The notes: generated by a model from the letters alone, not told the origin. DNA of 64,000 nt from Parerythrobacter_A sp963799315 (GCA_963799315.1 CAWCWP010000001.1:1240001-1304000); one strand, 5' to 3'; positions 19,144 through 28,833 are shown, counted from the stretch's first letter. Translations and numbers: made by a program.

Positions 19144-20277
19144 CTATTGCTGCGTCGTTGACGCGAAATTCGGGTGCACCACGGCCCCGCCCCGCGTCAG
19201 CCGCACGGCATTCCCGATTTCCTCGTCCAGCACGACTTTTCCGCTGTCCGCATCGTGGAAGGCGGCGATGAAGTTATACAGATTGCGCGCATACAAAGCG
19301 GAGGCGTCGGTCGGCATGGTGGCGGGCGTGTTGCGATAGCCCATGACCGTGACGCCGTGCCGGTCCACCAGCGCGTCGGCCTCGCTGCCCTCGACATTGC
19401 CGCCTTGCGCGACGGCGAGATCGTAGATCACGCTGCCCGCTTTCATGGTGGCGATCTGCGCGTCCGAGATCAAGCGTGGGGCAGCCCGTCCGGGGATCAG
19501 CGCGGTGGTGATGACGATGTCCTGCTTGGCGATATGGCTGGACACCAGTTCGGCCTGCGCGGCGCGGTATTCTTCGCTGGTTTCACCGGCATAACCGCCG
19601 CTGCCCTCGCCTGCGATGCCTTCGACATTTTCCACGAAGACCGGCTTTGCGCCAAGGCTTTCGATCTGTTCGCGTGTGGCGGAACGCACATCGGTGGCGG
19701 AAACCTGCGCGCCAAGCCGTCGTGCGGTGGCAATGGCTTGCAGGCCCGCGACACCCACACCCATCACGAAGACCCGCGCCGCCTGCACCGTACCGGCGGC
19801 GGTCATCATCATCGGAAACGCGCGGCCATAGTGATTGGCGGCGGCCAGCACCGCCTTGTATCCGGCAAGATTGGACTGGCTGGACAGCACATCCATGCTT
19901 TGCGCCCGCGTGATGCGCGGCATCAGTTCCATCGCCACCGCTTCCAGACCGGCCCCGGCATGCGCCGCAACCTGATCGGCGCGGTTGTGCGGGTCGAACA
20001 TGGCGACCACCATCGCACCGGCCGCTGCGCCTTTCAGCAGCTCCGCTTCGGGTGCCTGCACGCCCAGCACGACATCCGCACCGCGCACCGCGCCTGCTGC
20101 CGCGAAGATCTCGGCCCCTGCTTCGCTATACAGTGCATCGGGAAAAGCCGCCTGTCGGCCCGCGCCTTTCTCAATCGCAACGGTATAGCCCATTGCGACG
20201 AATTTGCGCACCGTTTCCGGCGTGATGGCAACGCGCGCTTCCCCGTCCGCGCGCTCTTTCAGGACTGCAATGCGCAA
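19144..20277 (-). CDS. pntAA: NAD(P) transhydrogenase subunit alpha part 1 (NAD-binding)
   Basis: A 377-residue NAD-binding half of the alpha subunit, related to alanine dehydrogenase. It starts MRIAVLKERADGEARVAITPETV; the Rossmann motif GVGVAGLQAIATARRLGA and TTALIPGRAAPRLI are visible. It delivers hydride from NADH to the NADP site of PntB. The gene follows the small oxidase-subunit-like gene by 13 bases, and the PH-like gene, pntAB and pntB follow. Confidence 0.95.
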   Translation of the reverse strand: MRIAVLKERADGEARVAITPETVRKFVAMGYTVAIEKGAGRQAAFPDALYSEAGAEIFAAAGAVRGADVVLGVQAPEAELLKGAAAGAMVVAMFDPHNRADQVAAHAGAGLEAVAMELMPRITRAQSMDVLSSQSNLAGYKAVLAAANHYGRAFPMMMTAAGTVQAARVFVMGVGVAGLQAIATARRLGAQVSATDVRSATREQIESLGAKPVFVENVEGIAGEGSGGYAGETSEEYRAAQAELVSSHIAKQDIVITTALIPGRAAPRLISDAQIATMKAGSVIYDLAVAQGGNVEGSEADALVDRHGVTVMGYRNTPATMPTDASALYARNLYNFIAAFHDADSGKVVLDEEIGNAVRLTRGGAVVHPNFASTTQQ

Positions 20278-20290
20278 GCCCGCGATACCG

Positions 20291-20431
20291 TCAGCTGGCG
20301 ATCAGGATGACGACGAACGCGGCAATCGCGGCGATCAGCGGCACCGACCATTTCAGCGTGCCCATGAAACTGCCATAGGTCCGCCGCGCGTCTTCCATGT
20401 TTTCGGCATGCTTGATGTCATCGGTCGGCAT
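20291..20431 (-). CDS. aa3-type cytochrome c oxidase subunit IV-like peptide
   Basis: A 46-residue single-span peptide. It starts MPTDDIKHAENMEDARRTYGSF, then has one helix ending in VVILIAS. The ARRTY...F..LKW..... pattern is that of the small bacterial aa3 oxidase subunit IV family, whose role is unclear. Its stop lies 13 bases before pntAA, so it heads the transhydrogenase operon, away from any oxidase genes in this window. GGAGGC-like sequence (CCTCCGA on the + strand) lies just before the start. Confidence 0.88.
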   Translation of the reverse strand: MPTDDIKHAENMEDARRTYGSFMGTLKWSVPLIAAIAAFVVILIAS

Positions 20432-20622
20432 CGGAGGCGCTCCAGCTTTGATTGTTCTTGCCTCGCTCTATCGCGCACCCCGCCCCGCTTCAAGATGCAG
20501 CGACGGTCGCAGGCTTAATTCCACCTTTACCCCTCGCGTCTATGCACACTGGTTCGCGCCGCTGTTTTCGCGTTTTCGAATTCCAGCGGTCCCTGACGCA
20601 CACTCACTGCCAGCGGAACTGC

Positions 20623-22044
20623 ATGACCGAGCCAGATACCCGCCTGTTGATGCTGATCGACGATGAACCGGCGCAAAGCCGCCTCATCACCGCACTCGCT
20701 GCGCGCGAGGGCTGGCGCACGCTGGTCGTCGCCGATGGGGAAACGGCGATTGCCACGCTGGGCACCCGGCAAGGGATGCAGCTGGCGGCCATCGTGCTCG
20801 ACCAGTTCGTGCCGGGCGACGAAGCCTGCACGCTGATCGAAGCGTTGAAAGAGCGCCGTCCGGGCCTGCCGATCCTGGTCCTGACCGCCAGCGCCTCTCC
20901 GCTGCTGGCCGTTCATGCCATGCGCGCCGGGGCGACCGACTATCTCATCAAGCCGGTCGCACCGGACCGGATGATGCAGGCGTTGCGCAGCGCGACCAAG
21001 CAGGAACCGCCGCGCGACGAATTGCAGCCGCTGACCGAAAAGCTCGCGCCGGTGCTCGACTTCGATTCGATGATCGGCACCGCCTCCAATTTCCGCGCCG
21101 CGCTTGCCGTCGCGGCAAAGGCGGCTCGCGGGCACGGCAATGTTCTGATCGAAGGCGAAAGCGGATCGGGCAAGGAGATGCTGCTGCGCGCGATGCATGC
21201 CGCCAGCCCGCGCGCCAAGGGGCCGTTCCGCATGATCAACGTGCGCGGCGTCCCGGCCAACACCATCGAATCCGCCTTGTTCGGCCATGAACCCAATGCC
21301 TTCCCCGGCGCCTTCGACCGCCAGACCGGCGCCTTGCAGCAATGCGACGGTGGCACGCTGGCGCTGGACGAGATCGACCGGCTGGATGACGCGCTGCAAG
21401 CCAAGCTGGCCGAAGCGCTGGCGACCGGCATCGTGCGCCCCGTCGGTGCGCAGCACGGGTTCCGCGTCGATGTCCGCGTGCTCAGTGCCAGCAACCTGCC
21501 GCTCGACGACCTTGGCAAGCAAGGCTATTTCCAGCCCGAACTGCTCGACGTTCTGACCGCCACCCGCATTACCATGCCGCCGCTGCGCGAACGCACCGGC
21601 GACATTCCTGCACTTGCCCGCGCTTTCCTGTCCCAGATCGGCGATCAGCCGGGCCTGCGCCATCTTTCCATCAGCGACAGCGCGCTGGCCCTGCTCGCCG
21701 CATTCGACTGGCCCGGCAATGTGCGCCAGTTGCAGGCCGTATTGTTCCGCGCCGTGGTCTATTGCGACAGCGAAACACTCGGCCCCGAAAGTTTCCCGCA
21801 GCTGTCCGAACTGCTCGGCGATGTGGCGGAGGAGCCGCGCAATGCCATGCAGGAAGGGGTCGGCGTCATGCTGTATGCACCCGATGGCAATCTGCGGCCG
21901 CTGGACGAGATCGAAGCCGATGTCATCCGCCTCGCCATCGGCCATTATCGCGGCCGCATGACCGAAGTTGCACGGCGGCTGGGTATCGGACGGTCCACGC
22001 TGTATCGCAAGCTGGGCGACCTCGGCATCGACAACGCCGCCTGA
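20623..22044 (+). CDS. Response regulator with AAA+ and Fis-type HTH, sigma-54 loop degenerate
   Basis: A 473-residue NtrC-like regulator. The receiver has LIDDE, phospho-acceptor D60 (VLDQFVPG), T89 and K110. The AAA+ domain has Walker A GESGSGKE (178-185) and Walker B GTLALDE (244-250). The C-terminal Fis HTH reads TEVARRLGIGRSTLYRKLGDLGI. The GAFTGA loop that contacts sigma-54 is replaced by NAFPGA (225-230), so it probably does not activate sigma-54 promoters. ATG 20623 is chosen because the receiver begins at once. No partner kinase is adjacent. Confidence 0.9.
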   Translation: MTEPDTRLLMLIDDEPAQSRLITALAAREGWRTLVVADGETAIATLGTRQGMQLAAIVLDQFVPGDEACTLIEALKERRPGLPILVLTASASPLLAVHAMRAGATDYLIKPVAPDRMMQALRSATKQEPPRDELQPLTEKLAPVLDFDSMIGTASNFRAALAVAAKAARGHGNVLIEGESGSGKEMLLRAMHAASPRAKGPFRMINVRGVPANTIESALFGHEPNAFPGAFDRQTGALQQCDGGTLALDEIDRLDDALQAKLAEALATGIVRPVGAQHGFRVDVRVLSASNLPLDDLGKQGYFQPELLDVLTATRITMPPLRERTGDIPALARAFLSQIGDQPGLRHLSISDSALALLAAFDWPGNVRQLQAVLFRAVVYCDSETLGPESFPQLSELLGDVAEEPRNAMQEGVGVMLYAPDGNLRPLDEIEADVIRLAIGHYRGRMTEVARRLGIGRSTLYRKLGDLGIDNAA

Positions 22045-22085
22045 GTTATCGACAAGCCGCGTTCGGCGCTCTAGCCCACGCGGCC

Positions 22086-22863
22086 ATGACAGACCCCAAA
22101 CCCTTCGCCGCCAAACCCTTCGCAGACCGCATCGCCCTCGTCACCGGCGCCGCATCGGGCATCGGTGCCGCGTGCGCGCACTGGCTGGATGCGCGCGGCG
22201 TGGCCGAACTGATCCTGGTCGACACCGATGCAGACGGCCTCGATGCGCTCGACCTTGCCTGCAACGTGCGCCCCATCATCGGCAGCGTCGCGGACCCGGC
22301 CTTGTGGAAGACTCTGGAAGCCGACTGGGACGGCGTGGATCATGCTGTCGTCAATGCAGGCATCGGCGGCAGCGGGTTGATGTCGGAAATCTCCTTTCAG
22401 GCATGGCGGCGGGTGATGGACGTCAATCTGGACGGCGCGTTCCTGACGCTGGCCACCGCCCTGCGCGGTTTCGGCAAACGCGGCGGCGGCAGCGCAGTCG
22501 TCGTGGCATCCTCCACCGGTGTAAAGCCCGTCCCCGGCATCGGGCCCTTATGGCGTCGCCAAGGCCGGTGTCGCCCATATGGCGCGCATCGCAGCCGCCG
22601 AGAATGCAGGCGCGAACATTCGCGTCAATGCCGTCGCACCGGGCGGTGTGGACACCGCCATCTGGGACGGCTCGCCCGAATTTCGCGCCGCCGTGAAAGC
22701 GCAAGGCCGCGAAACGGCGCTGAAGGCGATGGCCGCCAGCACCCCGCTCGGCAAGTTCGCCACGCCTGACCTGATCGCCAACGAAATCGGCTTCCTGCTA
22801 GGCGACGACGCCGCCAACGTCACCGGCCATGTGCTGGTCGGCGACGGTGGCTTTACGCTGTAG
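22086..22863 (+). CDS. Short-chain dehydrogenase/reductase (one frameshift)
   Basis: A classical SDR. The cofactor motif is TGAASGIG, followed by NAGIGG, the catalytic Ser in VVASSTGV, and YGVAKAG (YxxxK). The C-terminal half reads VNAVAPGGVDT and ends GHVLVGDGGFTL. An extra base near 22545 in the GGGCCC stretch shifts the frame just before the catalytic Tyr. Corrected length is 258 residues. The substrate is unknown. The gene follows the response regulator by 41 bases on the same strand. Confidence 0.9.
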
Positions 22864-24006
22864 CTATTCCCAGCCGACCGTCCGCGTCGCGCGCATTTCG
22901 CCCTTATTGCCACGCAGCGACAGCGCGAGCGTTTTCGCGTTCCAGTCGATATCGACCACGCCGAAATTCTCTTCCGAGATGAAGTCCGTGACGCGGCGCG
23001 GATCGGGTTCGCGCGCGGTGTTGTCAGGCGTGTTGCCGAACGCCAGGTTGAGCGAGGACGAGGTCAGTTCCCACAGCGTCTCGCCGCCGCGCTCTTCGGT
23101 ATAAATACCGCCCGCATGGCGATCTCCGCTTAGCAGCAGCAAGCCGCTCTCTTCGCGCCCGCCGAGCATGTCGAGCAGCTTCTCGCGCTCGTTCGGAAAG
23201 TTTTCCCAGCTTTCGTAATTATGCGCTTCGGTCAGCACCTGGATGCTCGATACCAGGATGCGCAGATCGGCTGGCTTGGCCAGTTCCGCTTCCAGCCAGT
23301 CCCACTGCGCACCGCCAAGGATGGTCGCACCTTCCGCGCTTTCGGGCAGATAAACGCCCAGCGGCGGACGTTCCGGCGTGTAGTCCATCCGCTTCATGGC
23401 CGAGCGGAAATAGCGTGTGTCGAGCAGCAGCACCTGCACCCGCTTCCCGTCCACGCCGTAAGTCCGGCTTTCATAGATGCCGGGTCGCGCGCGCACTTCG
23501 GCGGGCGAGCCCCAGAACTCTTCGTAAATGTCCTCGGCCCAGCCCTTGAACGGGAACACGCCGCCGCTGTCGTTCAGGCCGTAATCATGGTCGTCCCACG
23601 TCGTCAGCATCGGCATATTTGCGCGGAACTGCGCGAATTCGGGCCGGCTTGCCTGTTCGGCATAGGCATCGCGCAAGCTTAGCAGATCGGCATCGCCCGC
23701 CCAGCCATTGTCGCCGTAGACATTGTCGCCGATCAGCATGAACATCTGCGGATCGACCGCCGCGACCTGCGCCCACATATGCTGGCTGCGCGACTGGTGA
23801 TTGCAGCTGCCGAAGGCGAAGCGGGTCAGCACGGTGTCGGCAGGCAGGCTGGCATTCGGCCCGGCCTGCGGCAGCGTGACGGTCTGGCGCAGCGCCTCGT
23901 AATACGGTTCCAGCAACTGGTCCGGTGTCAGCGACACCGGCGTTTGCGCGACGGCGGGCGCGGCAATGGCGGAAAATATGGCGGAGGCGGAGAGGAGAGC
24001 GCGCAT
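22864..24006 (-). CDS. PhoD-like metallophosphatase, exported
   Basis: A 380-residue protein with a Sec signal peptide (MRALLSASAIFSAIAAPAVAQ). Metal-site motifs are FGSCNHQ, LIGDNVYGDN, TWDDHDYG and LLSGDRHAGG, which belong to the PhoD-like alkaline phosphatase/metallophosphatase family. It would hydrolyse phosphate esters in the periplasm. Its stop abuts the stop of the convergent SDR gene with no gap. The family name fits well; substrate and phosphate regulation are not shown. Confidence 0.88.
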   Translation of the reverse strand: MRALLSASAIFSAIAAPAVAQTPVSLTPDQLLEPYYEALRQTVTLPQAGPNASLPADTVLTRFAFGSCNHQSRSQHMWAQVAAVDPQMFMLIGDNVYGDNGWAGDADLLSLRDAYAEQASRPEFAQFRANMPMLTTWDDHDYGLNDSGGVFPFKGWAEDIYEEFWGSPAEVRARPGIYESRTYGVDGKRVQVLLLDTRYFRSAMKRMDYTPERPPLGVYLPESAEGATILGGAQWDWLEAELAKPADLRILVSSIQVLTEAHNYESWENFPNEREKLLDMLGGREESGLLLLSGDRHAGGIYTEERGGETLWELTSSSLNLAFGNTPDNTAREPDPRRVTDFISEENFGVVDIDWNAKTLALSLRGNKGEMRATRTVGWE

Positions 24007-24092
24007 GAATATCCTTCGTTGGTGTATCGGTCGACCAATGCCGTGGCAGCATGTCAATTCGGTGACGGCGTAACCGGGTTCGGGTATTGAAA

Positions 24093-25210
24093 TCACGTTC
24101 CGGGCAAGTGGGCAAAGTCGGTCAGCGCCGCATCGCGCAGGCCGCGCCACACATTGCGCGCCTGCACCGTTTCGCGCAACATCATGGACGCGCAGCAACT
24201 GCACCCCGGCGTTCATCGCGGCCAGCGCCAGCGTCAGGCTTCCGCCCAAGCGCTCGCTCGCACCCGCTTCATTGCTCAGCGCGCCGATCATCCGTTTGCG
24301 ACTGGCCCCCACCATCAGCGGACAGCCGAGCGCGTGGAACAGCGGCAGCGCGTTCATCAGCGCCAGGTTCTGCGCCAGCGTCTTGCCGAACCCGATACCG
24401 GGATCGAGCATGATACGGTCCTGCGCCACGCCCGCCGCCACCGCCGCATCGCGCCGTTCGCGCAAGCCGTCGAACACGTCCAGCACCACATCGGCATAGC
24501 CGCCATCGGCATGCGGATCGTCGCCCCGTGCCCGGCGCATGCATCAGGATGACCGGGCACCCGGCCTGTGCCGCAAACTCGCGGCTGCGCGGATCGTATT
24601 GCAGCGCCGACACATCGTTCACGACATGCGCGCCCGCGGCGAGCGCCGCCTCCATCGTGGCGGGGCGGCGGGTATCGACGCTGATCGCGGCACCCATCGC
24701 GGCACAGTATTCGACCGCCGGGATGACGCGCTTGATCTCGTCCCCTTCCCACGTCGCTGCCGCGCCGGGCCGGGTGCTTTCGCCGCCGATATCGATCATC
24801 GCCGCGCCCGCTTCCAGCATGGCGGCGGCATGGGTGCGGCCCGCTTCGGGATCGTCGAGGAAGTCGCCGCCGTCGGAGAAGCTGTCGGGCGTTACATTCA
24901 GGATGCCGACAACCTGCGGCTGGTCGAGCCGGACGGTCCGCTGCCCCAGTTCCAGCGGCGAATGCACCTTGGCCAGATTGCACCACTGCTCCTTTGCAGC
25001 GGCTCCGGCGCCGTCCGGCAATTCATCAAAGACATGCTGCACGGTGTCGGGTGTGAACCGCCAATTTTGTGTGACTTTCCCGTCTTCGCGCAAGACTGCC
25101 ATGAAGCGGTGGGCATAAACCATGCCGCCCGCCAACCGCACCGCGTCGCCCTGTTCGGCTTGCGGAGACGGCGTCGTGCCGAGTGGCAGGATGTAAACGC
25201 GAGCGGTCAT
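24093..25210 (-). CDS. folP: Dihydropteroate synthase (two frameshifts)
   Basis: FolP condenses pABA with the pterin pyrophosphate in folate synthesis. The conserved GILNVTPDSFSDGG, GGESTRPGA, VNDVSAL and PLMVGASRKRMIG are visible. An N-terminal extension of about 100 residues precedes the TIM barrel. Extra bases near 24524-24527 (in a G run, within MHAPGTGDDPHADGG) and near 24178-24180 (VHDV to RETVQARNVWRGL) break the frame. Corrected length is 371 residues, ending ...AHLPGT. The enzyme is essential in most bacteria, so sequence error is favoured. Confidence 0.93.
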
Positions 25211-25392
25211 CGTTCGGCTCCGACGACGCGCAAATGGAGACATGGACCGGGTGTTACACTGTCCAGGGGCAAGTTCTTTCGCTTGCGACAGGAGTGTGGG
25301 AAAACAGTCTGGCGTCGTTTAATCATGCGGGTGGCAATAGCGGCTGCGGCGGAAGTAGGACAGCGATATGCTTTGGCTGCCATCGCAAGTCG

Positions 25393-26425
25393 CTACTCGA
25401 TCGAGCTGCGCGGAATGAGCAGCTCGATGACCGTCCCGCCTTCGCCGCTTGCCACGTCCATCTCCGCGTTCAGCCGGTTCGCCAGGTCGCGCACGATCCG
25501 CGAACCCAGATTGCCGCCTTCGGGCCATTTGCTGCCTTCCGGCAGGCCGTGCCCATCGTCGGCAACCCTAAGGCAGATACGGTCCCCGTCATCGACGCCC
25601 AGCCGCACTTCGACCGTTCCCGTGCTGTCCTCGTCGAAAGCATGCTGCAACGCATTGGTCAGCAGTTCGGATACCAGCAGCCCCACCTGCGACGCTGCAT
25701 CGACCTTGGCATCGATCACGTCGGCATCGACATTGACGACCACATTGTTCTGCCCGTCCAGCATGTTCATCGCCGCACAGACCCTGGACACATAGGCCCC
25801 CAGCCCGACACTGTTCACCCCGTCGCGCCCGGCGGCGAACTCGTCATACAGCAGGCTCAGCGTCTGCACCCGGTTTGCCAGTATTTCGAAGGAATCGCGC
25901 GTTCCGTCGGTCTGTCGCGCCTCCAGCCGGATCAGCGCCAGCAGCATCGACAAATGGTTTTTCACCCGGTGCTGGAACTCGCGCATCGATTCATCCAGAT
26001 GCAGTGCCCTTTCCGCGATGCTGGCATCTTGGGGCCGCTCGGTCTGGATGCCGAGGAAATGCGTGGTCTGCTGGTCGTCGTCCTTCAGCGGGGTAATCAT
26101 CAGGCGATTGACGAAACGTTCCCCGTTCGCGCGATAATTGATGATGTCGAGCGTGGTTTCCTTCTCTTCCTCGATCGCTTCCCGCAGAACGCTGCCGATC
26201 GGCTTCGCCGGTGTCCTTGCCTTGCAGGAAGCGGCAGTTGCGCCCCACGGCCATATCGGATGTGTAGCCGGTAACATTCACGAACGCCCGGTTGACGTAA
26301 ATGACGGGATGATCGTCCAGCCTCGGATCGCTGATGACCAGAGAGAACGGCAATTCGCGCATGGTCGATTTGGAAATGCCTTCCGGCACTTCGGGTGGTT
26401 GGTCAGGATCGTATTTTTCAGGCAC
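25393..26425 (-). CDS. LOV-domain histidine kinase, EL346-like blue-light sensor (one frameshift)
   Basis: An N-terminal LOV domain carries GRNCRFLQG with the flavin-adduct cysteine at residue 64; the PAS-like core FVNVTGY and INYRANGERFVNRL surround it. A HisKA_2/HWE-type kinase follows, with H152 in FQHRVKNHL, the N-box LLTNALQHAF and RVADDGHGLP. An extra base near 26207-26213, four codons after the LOV motif, breaks the frame. Corrected length is 343 residues, very near the 346 of EL346 from Erythrobacter litoralis. GTG 26425 is the only in-frame start before the LOV. No response regulator is adjacent. Confidence 0.9.
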
Positions 26426-26526
26426 CGCGCGCTCCCCTAATTTGCCGGGTCAATTCATAACCGCATGATTTGATAAGGCAAGTTGAGTACGGGAACCCCA
26501 TCCGGGCGGGGTCAGGCCGCTGCCGC

Positions 26527-27657
26527 TCAGTCCTCTACAGCTAGCAGGTATCGCTGTCGCACCGCGTCGATGGGCTGCACTGTGTCGCCCTCCTCGTAAT
26601 GCCAGAAGGTCCAGCCATTGCAGCTTGGCGCGCCCTGCAATTCCTTGCCGAGGCCGTGGATCGAGCCAGCCTGCTTTTCGCATATCAGCGAACCGTCGGC
26701 GCGCACCGTCGCTTGCCAGCGTCGCTTGGTGTCGAACAGCACTGTGCCGGGTTCGATATAGCCGTTTTCCACCAGCGCGCCGAATGCCACGCGTGGCGCG
26801 TTGCGTTTGGCCTGCATCGTTTTCAGCGCGCTTTCATCCAGCGGCAATTCCTTGGCGATGCGTTTGCGGGCGGCATCGCGATAGATGCTTTCGCGCTCGC
26901 AGCCGATCCATTGCCGCCCCAGCCGTTTCGCCACCGCGCCGGTGGTGCCGGTGCCGAAAAACGGGTCGAGGACAACATCGCCCTTCTCGGTCGTCGCCAG
27001 TAAAACGCGATACAGCAAAGCTTCGGGTTTCTGTGTCGGATGGACCTTGGTGCCGCCCTCCTTCAACCGCTCGCCGCCAGCGCAAATCGGCAACACCCAG
27101 TCGCTGCGCATTTGCAGCTCGTCGTTCAGCGTCTTCATCGCGCGATAGTTGAAATGGTATTTCGCCTTTTCCCCCTGACTGCACCACAGCAGCGTCTCGT
27201 GCGCATTGGTAAAGCGGGTGCCGCGAAAGTTCGGCATCGGGTTCGATTTGCGCCAGATGATATCGTTCAGCACCCAGTATCCCAGGTCCTGCAGGATCGC
27301 GCCGACGCGGTAGATGTTGTGATAGCTGCCGATGACCCACAGCGCGCCGTCTGGCTTCAGCACGCGCTTTGCCTCGGTCAGCCAGTCGCGGGTAAAGCGG
27401 TCATAGGCGGCGAAGCTGTCGAAGCGGTCCCAGTCGTCCGTCACCGCATCCACCATGCTGCCGTCGGGCCGGTTGAGATCGCCACCGAGTTGCAGGTTGT
27501 AGGGCGGATCGGCGAAGACCAGATCGACGCTGGCGGCGGGCATGGCGCGCATGGCGGCGATACAGTCGCCGGACAGGATCTGGCCGACGGGGAGCTTCGG
27601 TGCGGCTTCTGGCGCAGGCGCAGAACGCGCGCGCAATTTCGTATCGATATGGCCCAT
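26527..27657 (-). CDS. ccrM: Cell-cycle adenine-N6 DNA methyltransferase, GANTC-specific (CcrM type)
   Basis: A 376-residue beta-class N6-adenine methyltransferase. The catalytic DPPYNLQLGG comes first and the SAM motif DPFFGTGTTG later, in beta-class order; the long C-terminal extension (NAPRVAFGALVENGYIEPG... GWTFWHYEEGD) is the CcrM-specific domain. CcrM methylates GANTC after replication and times transcription in the alphaproteobacterial cell cycle. The protein is intact. The region upstream holds a DnaA-box-like site and three GANTC sites. Confidence 0.93.
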   Translation of the reverse strand: MGHIDTKLRARSAPAPEAAPKLPVGQILSGDCIAAMRAMPAASVDLVFADPPYNLQLGGDLNRPDGSMVDAVTDDWDRFDSFAAYDRFTRDWLTEAKRVLKPDGALWVIGSYHNIYRVGAILQDLGYWVLNDIIWRKSNPMPNFRGTRFTNAHETLLWCSQGEKAKYHFNYRAMKTLNDELQMRSDWVLPICAGGERLKEGGTKVHPTQKPEALLYRVLLATTEKGDVVLDPFFGTGTTGAVAKRLGRQWIGCERESIYRDAARKRIAKELPLDESALKTMQAKRNAPRVAFGALVENGYIEPGTVLFDTKRRWQATVRADGSLICEKQAGSIHGLGKELQGAPSCNGWTFWHYEEGDTVQPIDAVRQRYLLAVED

Positions 27658-27678
27658 CTGCCGCTTCCCCTTTGCAAG

Positions 27679-27795
27679 TTATCCACAGGGGTGAGTCCAT
27701 CGGGACTCCGCGTCAAGGGCGCAGGTTAACGCAGTCGCCAATCGGCCGGACATGATGCGACGGAACAAAGGCGGTCCGGCACGACATATGGAGTC
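27679..27795 (-). promoter_or_regulatory. ccrM upstream region with DnaA-box match and three GANTC sites
   Basis: Within 140 bases upstream of ccrM are TTATCCACA (27679-27687), identical to the classical DnaA-box consensus, and the GANTC sites GAGTC 27693-27697, GACTC 27704-27708 and GAGTC 27791-27795. A TTAAC CtrA-like half-site is at 27726-27730. In Caulobacter, GANTC sites in the ccrM promoter make its expression sensitive to its own methylation. Binding here is inference; no promoter -35/-10 was assigned. Confidence 0.5.
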
Positions 27796-27857
27796 CCGCC
27801 TCCGCTGCCACCCCTACATCATGCGGTGTTGCAGCGAAGACTCGGTCGCGCAGGTTT

Positions 27858-28775
27858 TCAGGCAAAGAGCACGATATTGAACGCGGCGAACCCCGCCAGC
27901 AGCACCGCACCCATCCAGCGCGAGATGCGCGGCGCGAAGAAGCACAGCAGCAGGATCAGCAGCGCCGTGCCCGCCACCAGCGGCAATTCCATATCGACCA
28001 GTTCGCGCGGCACGGGGAACGGCGCAATCGTCATCGTCACGCCGCCGATCAGCAGCAGGTTGTAGATGTTGGAGCCGACCACATTGCCGACCGCCAGCGC
28101 CGACTTGCCCTTCATTGCAGCGGCGATGCTGGCGGCCAGCTCGGGCAGCGAGGTACCGATGGCCACCACGGTCAGGCCCACCACCGTTTGCGAAATGCCG
28201 GCGAACAGCGCGATCTCTATCGCCCCGTCGACCAGCAGCTTGCCACCCAGCACCAGCGCGGCAAGCCCCATCACGAAGAACAGCAGCGTGCGCCACAGCG
28301 GCGCGACCTCGTCCTGGTTTTCCTCGTCGTCCGGGCGCGGGTTCTGCATTCGCCACACGATGTAAACGACCAGCAGCACCAGCAGCGCGACACCGATGAA
28401 TGGCGAGGCCAGCTGCGCCGCCGCGATGGCGAAGACCAGCACGCTGACGATCAGCGCCACGACTGCATCGCGCCGCCCCAGCCCGGTCAGGATGATCGGC
28501 GCGACCACCGCCGTCGCGCCCAGGATCAGCAGCGAGTTGGCGATGTTGGATCCGGCGATATTGCCCCACGCTATTTCGGGCGACCCGGCGATCACTGCCT
28601 GCACGCTGGCGACCATTTCGGGCATGGATGTCGCCGCGCCGACGATGACGAGGCCGGTCACGAGGCTGGATATGCCGAGCCGCTGGGCAATGCCCACCGC
28701 GCCCGTCACCAGCCACTCGCCGCCCACGCCCAGGCCGACAAGGCCGATCAGCACGAAGATGATTGCTTCCGTCAT
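27858..28775 (-). CDS. Calcium/sodium antiporter (YrbG/CaCA family)
   Basis: A 305-residue, roughly ten-helix exchanger. Both alpha-repeats are present: GAATSMPEMVASV with GNIAGSNIANSLLILG, and GTSLPELAAS with GNVVGSNIYNLLLIGG. These bind Ca and Na in the CaCA superfamily. The acidic loop RPDDEENQDE separates the two halves. ATG 28775 was chosen because the longer upstream frame overlaps rnhB with no hydrophobic content. Confidence 0.92.
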   Translation of the reverse strand: MTEAIIFVLIGLVGLGVGGEWLVTGAVGIAQRLGISSLVTGLVIVGAATSMPEMVASVQAVIAGSPEIAWGNIAGSNIANSLLILGATAVVAPIILTGLGRRDAVVALIVSVLVFAIAAAQLASPFIGVALLVLLVVYIVWRMQNPRPDDEENQDEVAPLWRTLLFFVMGLAALVLGGKLLVDGAIEIALFAGISQTVVGLTVVAIGTSLPELAASIAAAMKGKSALAVGNVVGSNIYNLLLIGGVTMTIAPFPVPRELVDMELPLVAGTALLILLLCFFAPRISRWMGAVLLAGFAAFNIVLFA

Positions 28776-28833
28776 GGTCTTTATCCTTCGCCGCGCGCCG
28801 TAGCCTATCGCGCGGTGAATGGAAGCGGGACGT

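Noticed and set aside
20527..21945. A 472-codon minus-strand frame opposite the response regulator
   Set aside because: Shadow of a GC-rich gene. The + strand carries receiver, Walker and HTH motifs.
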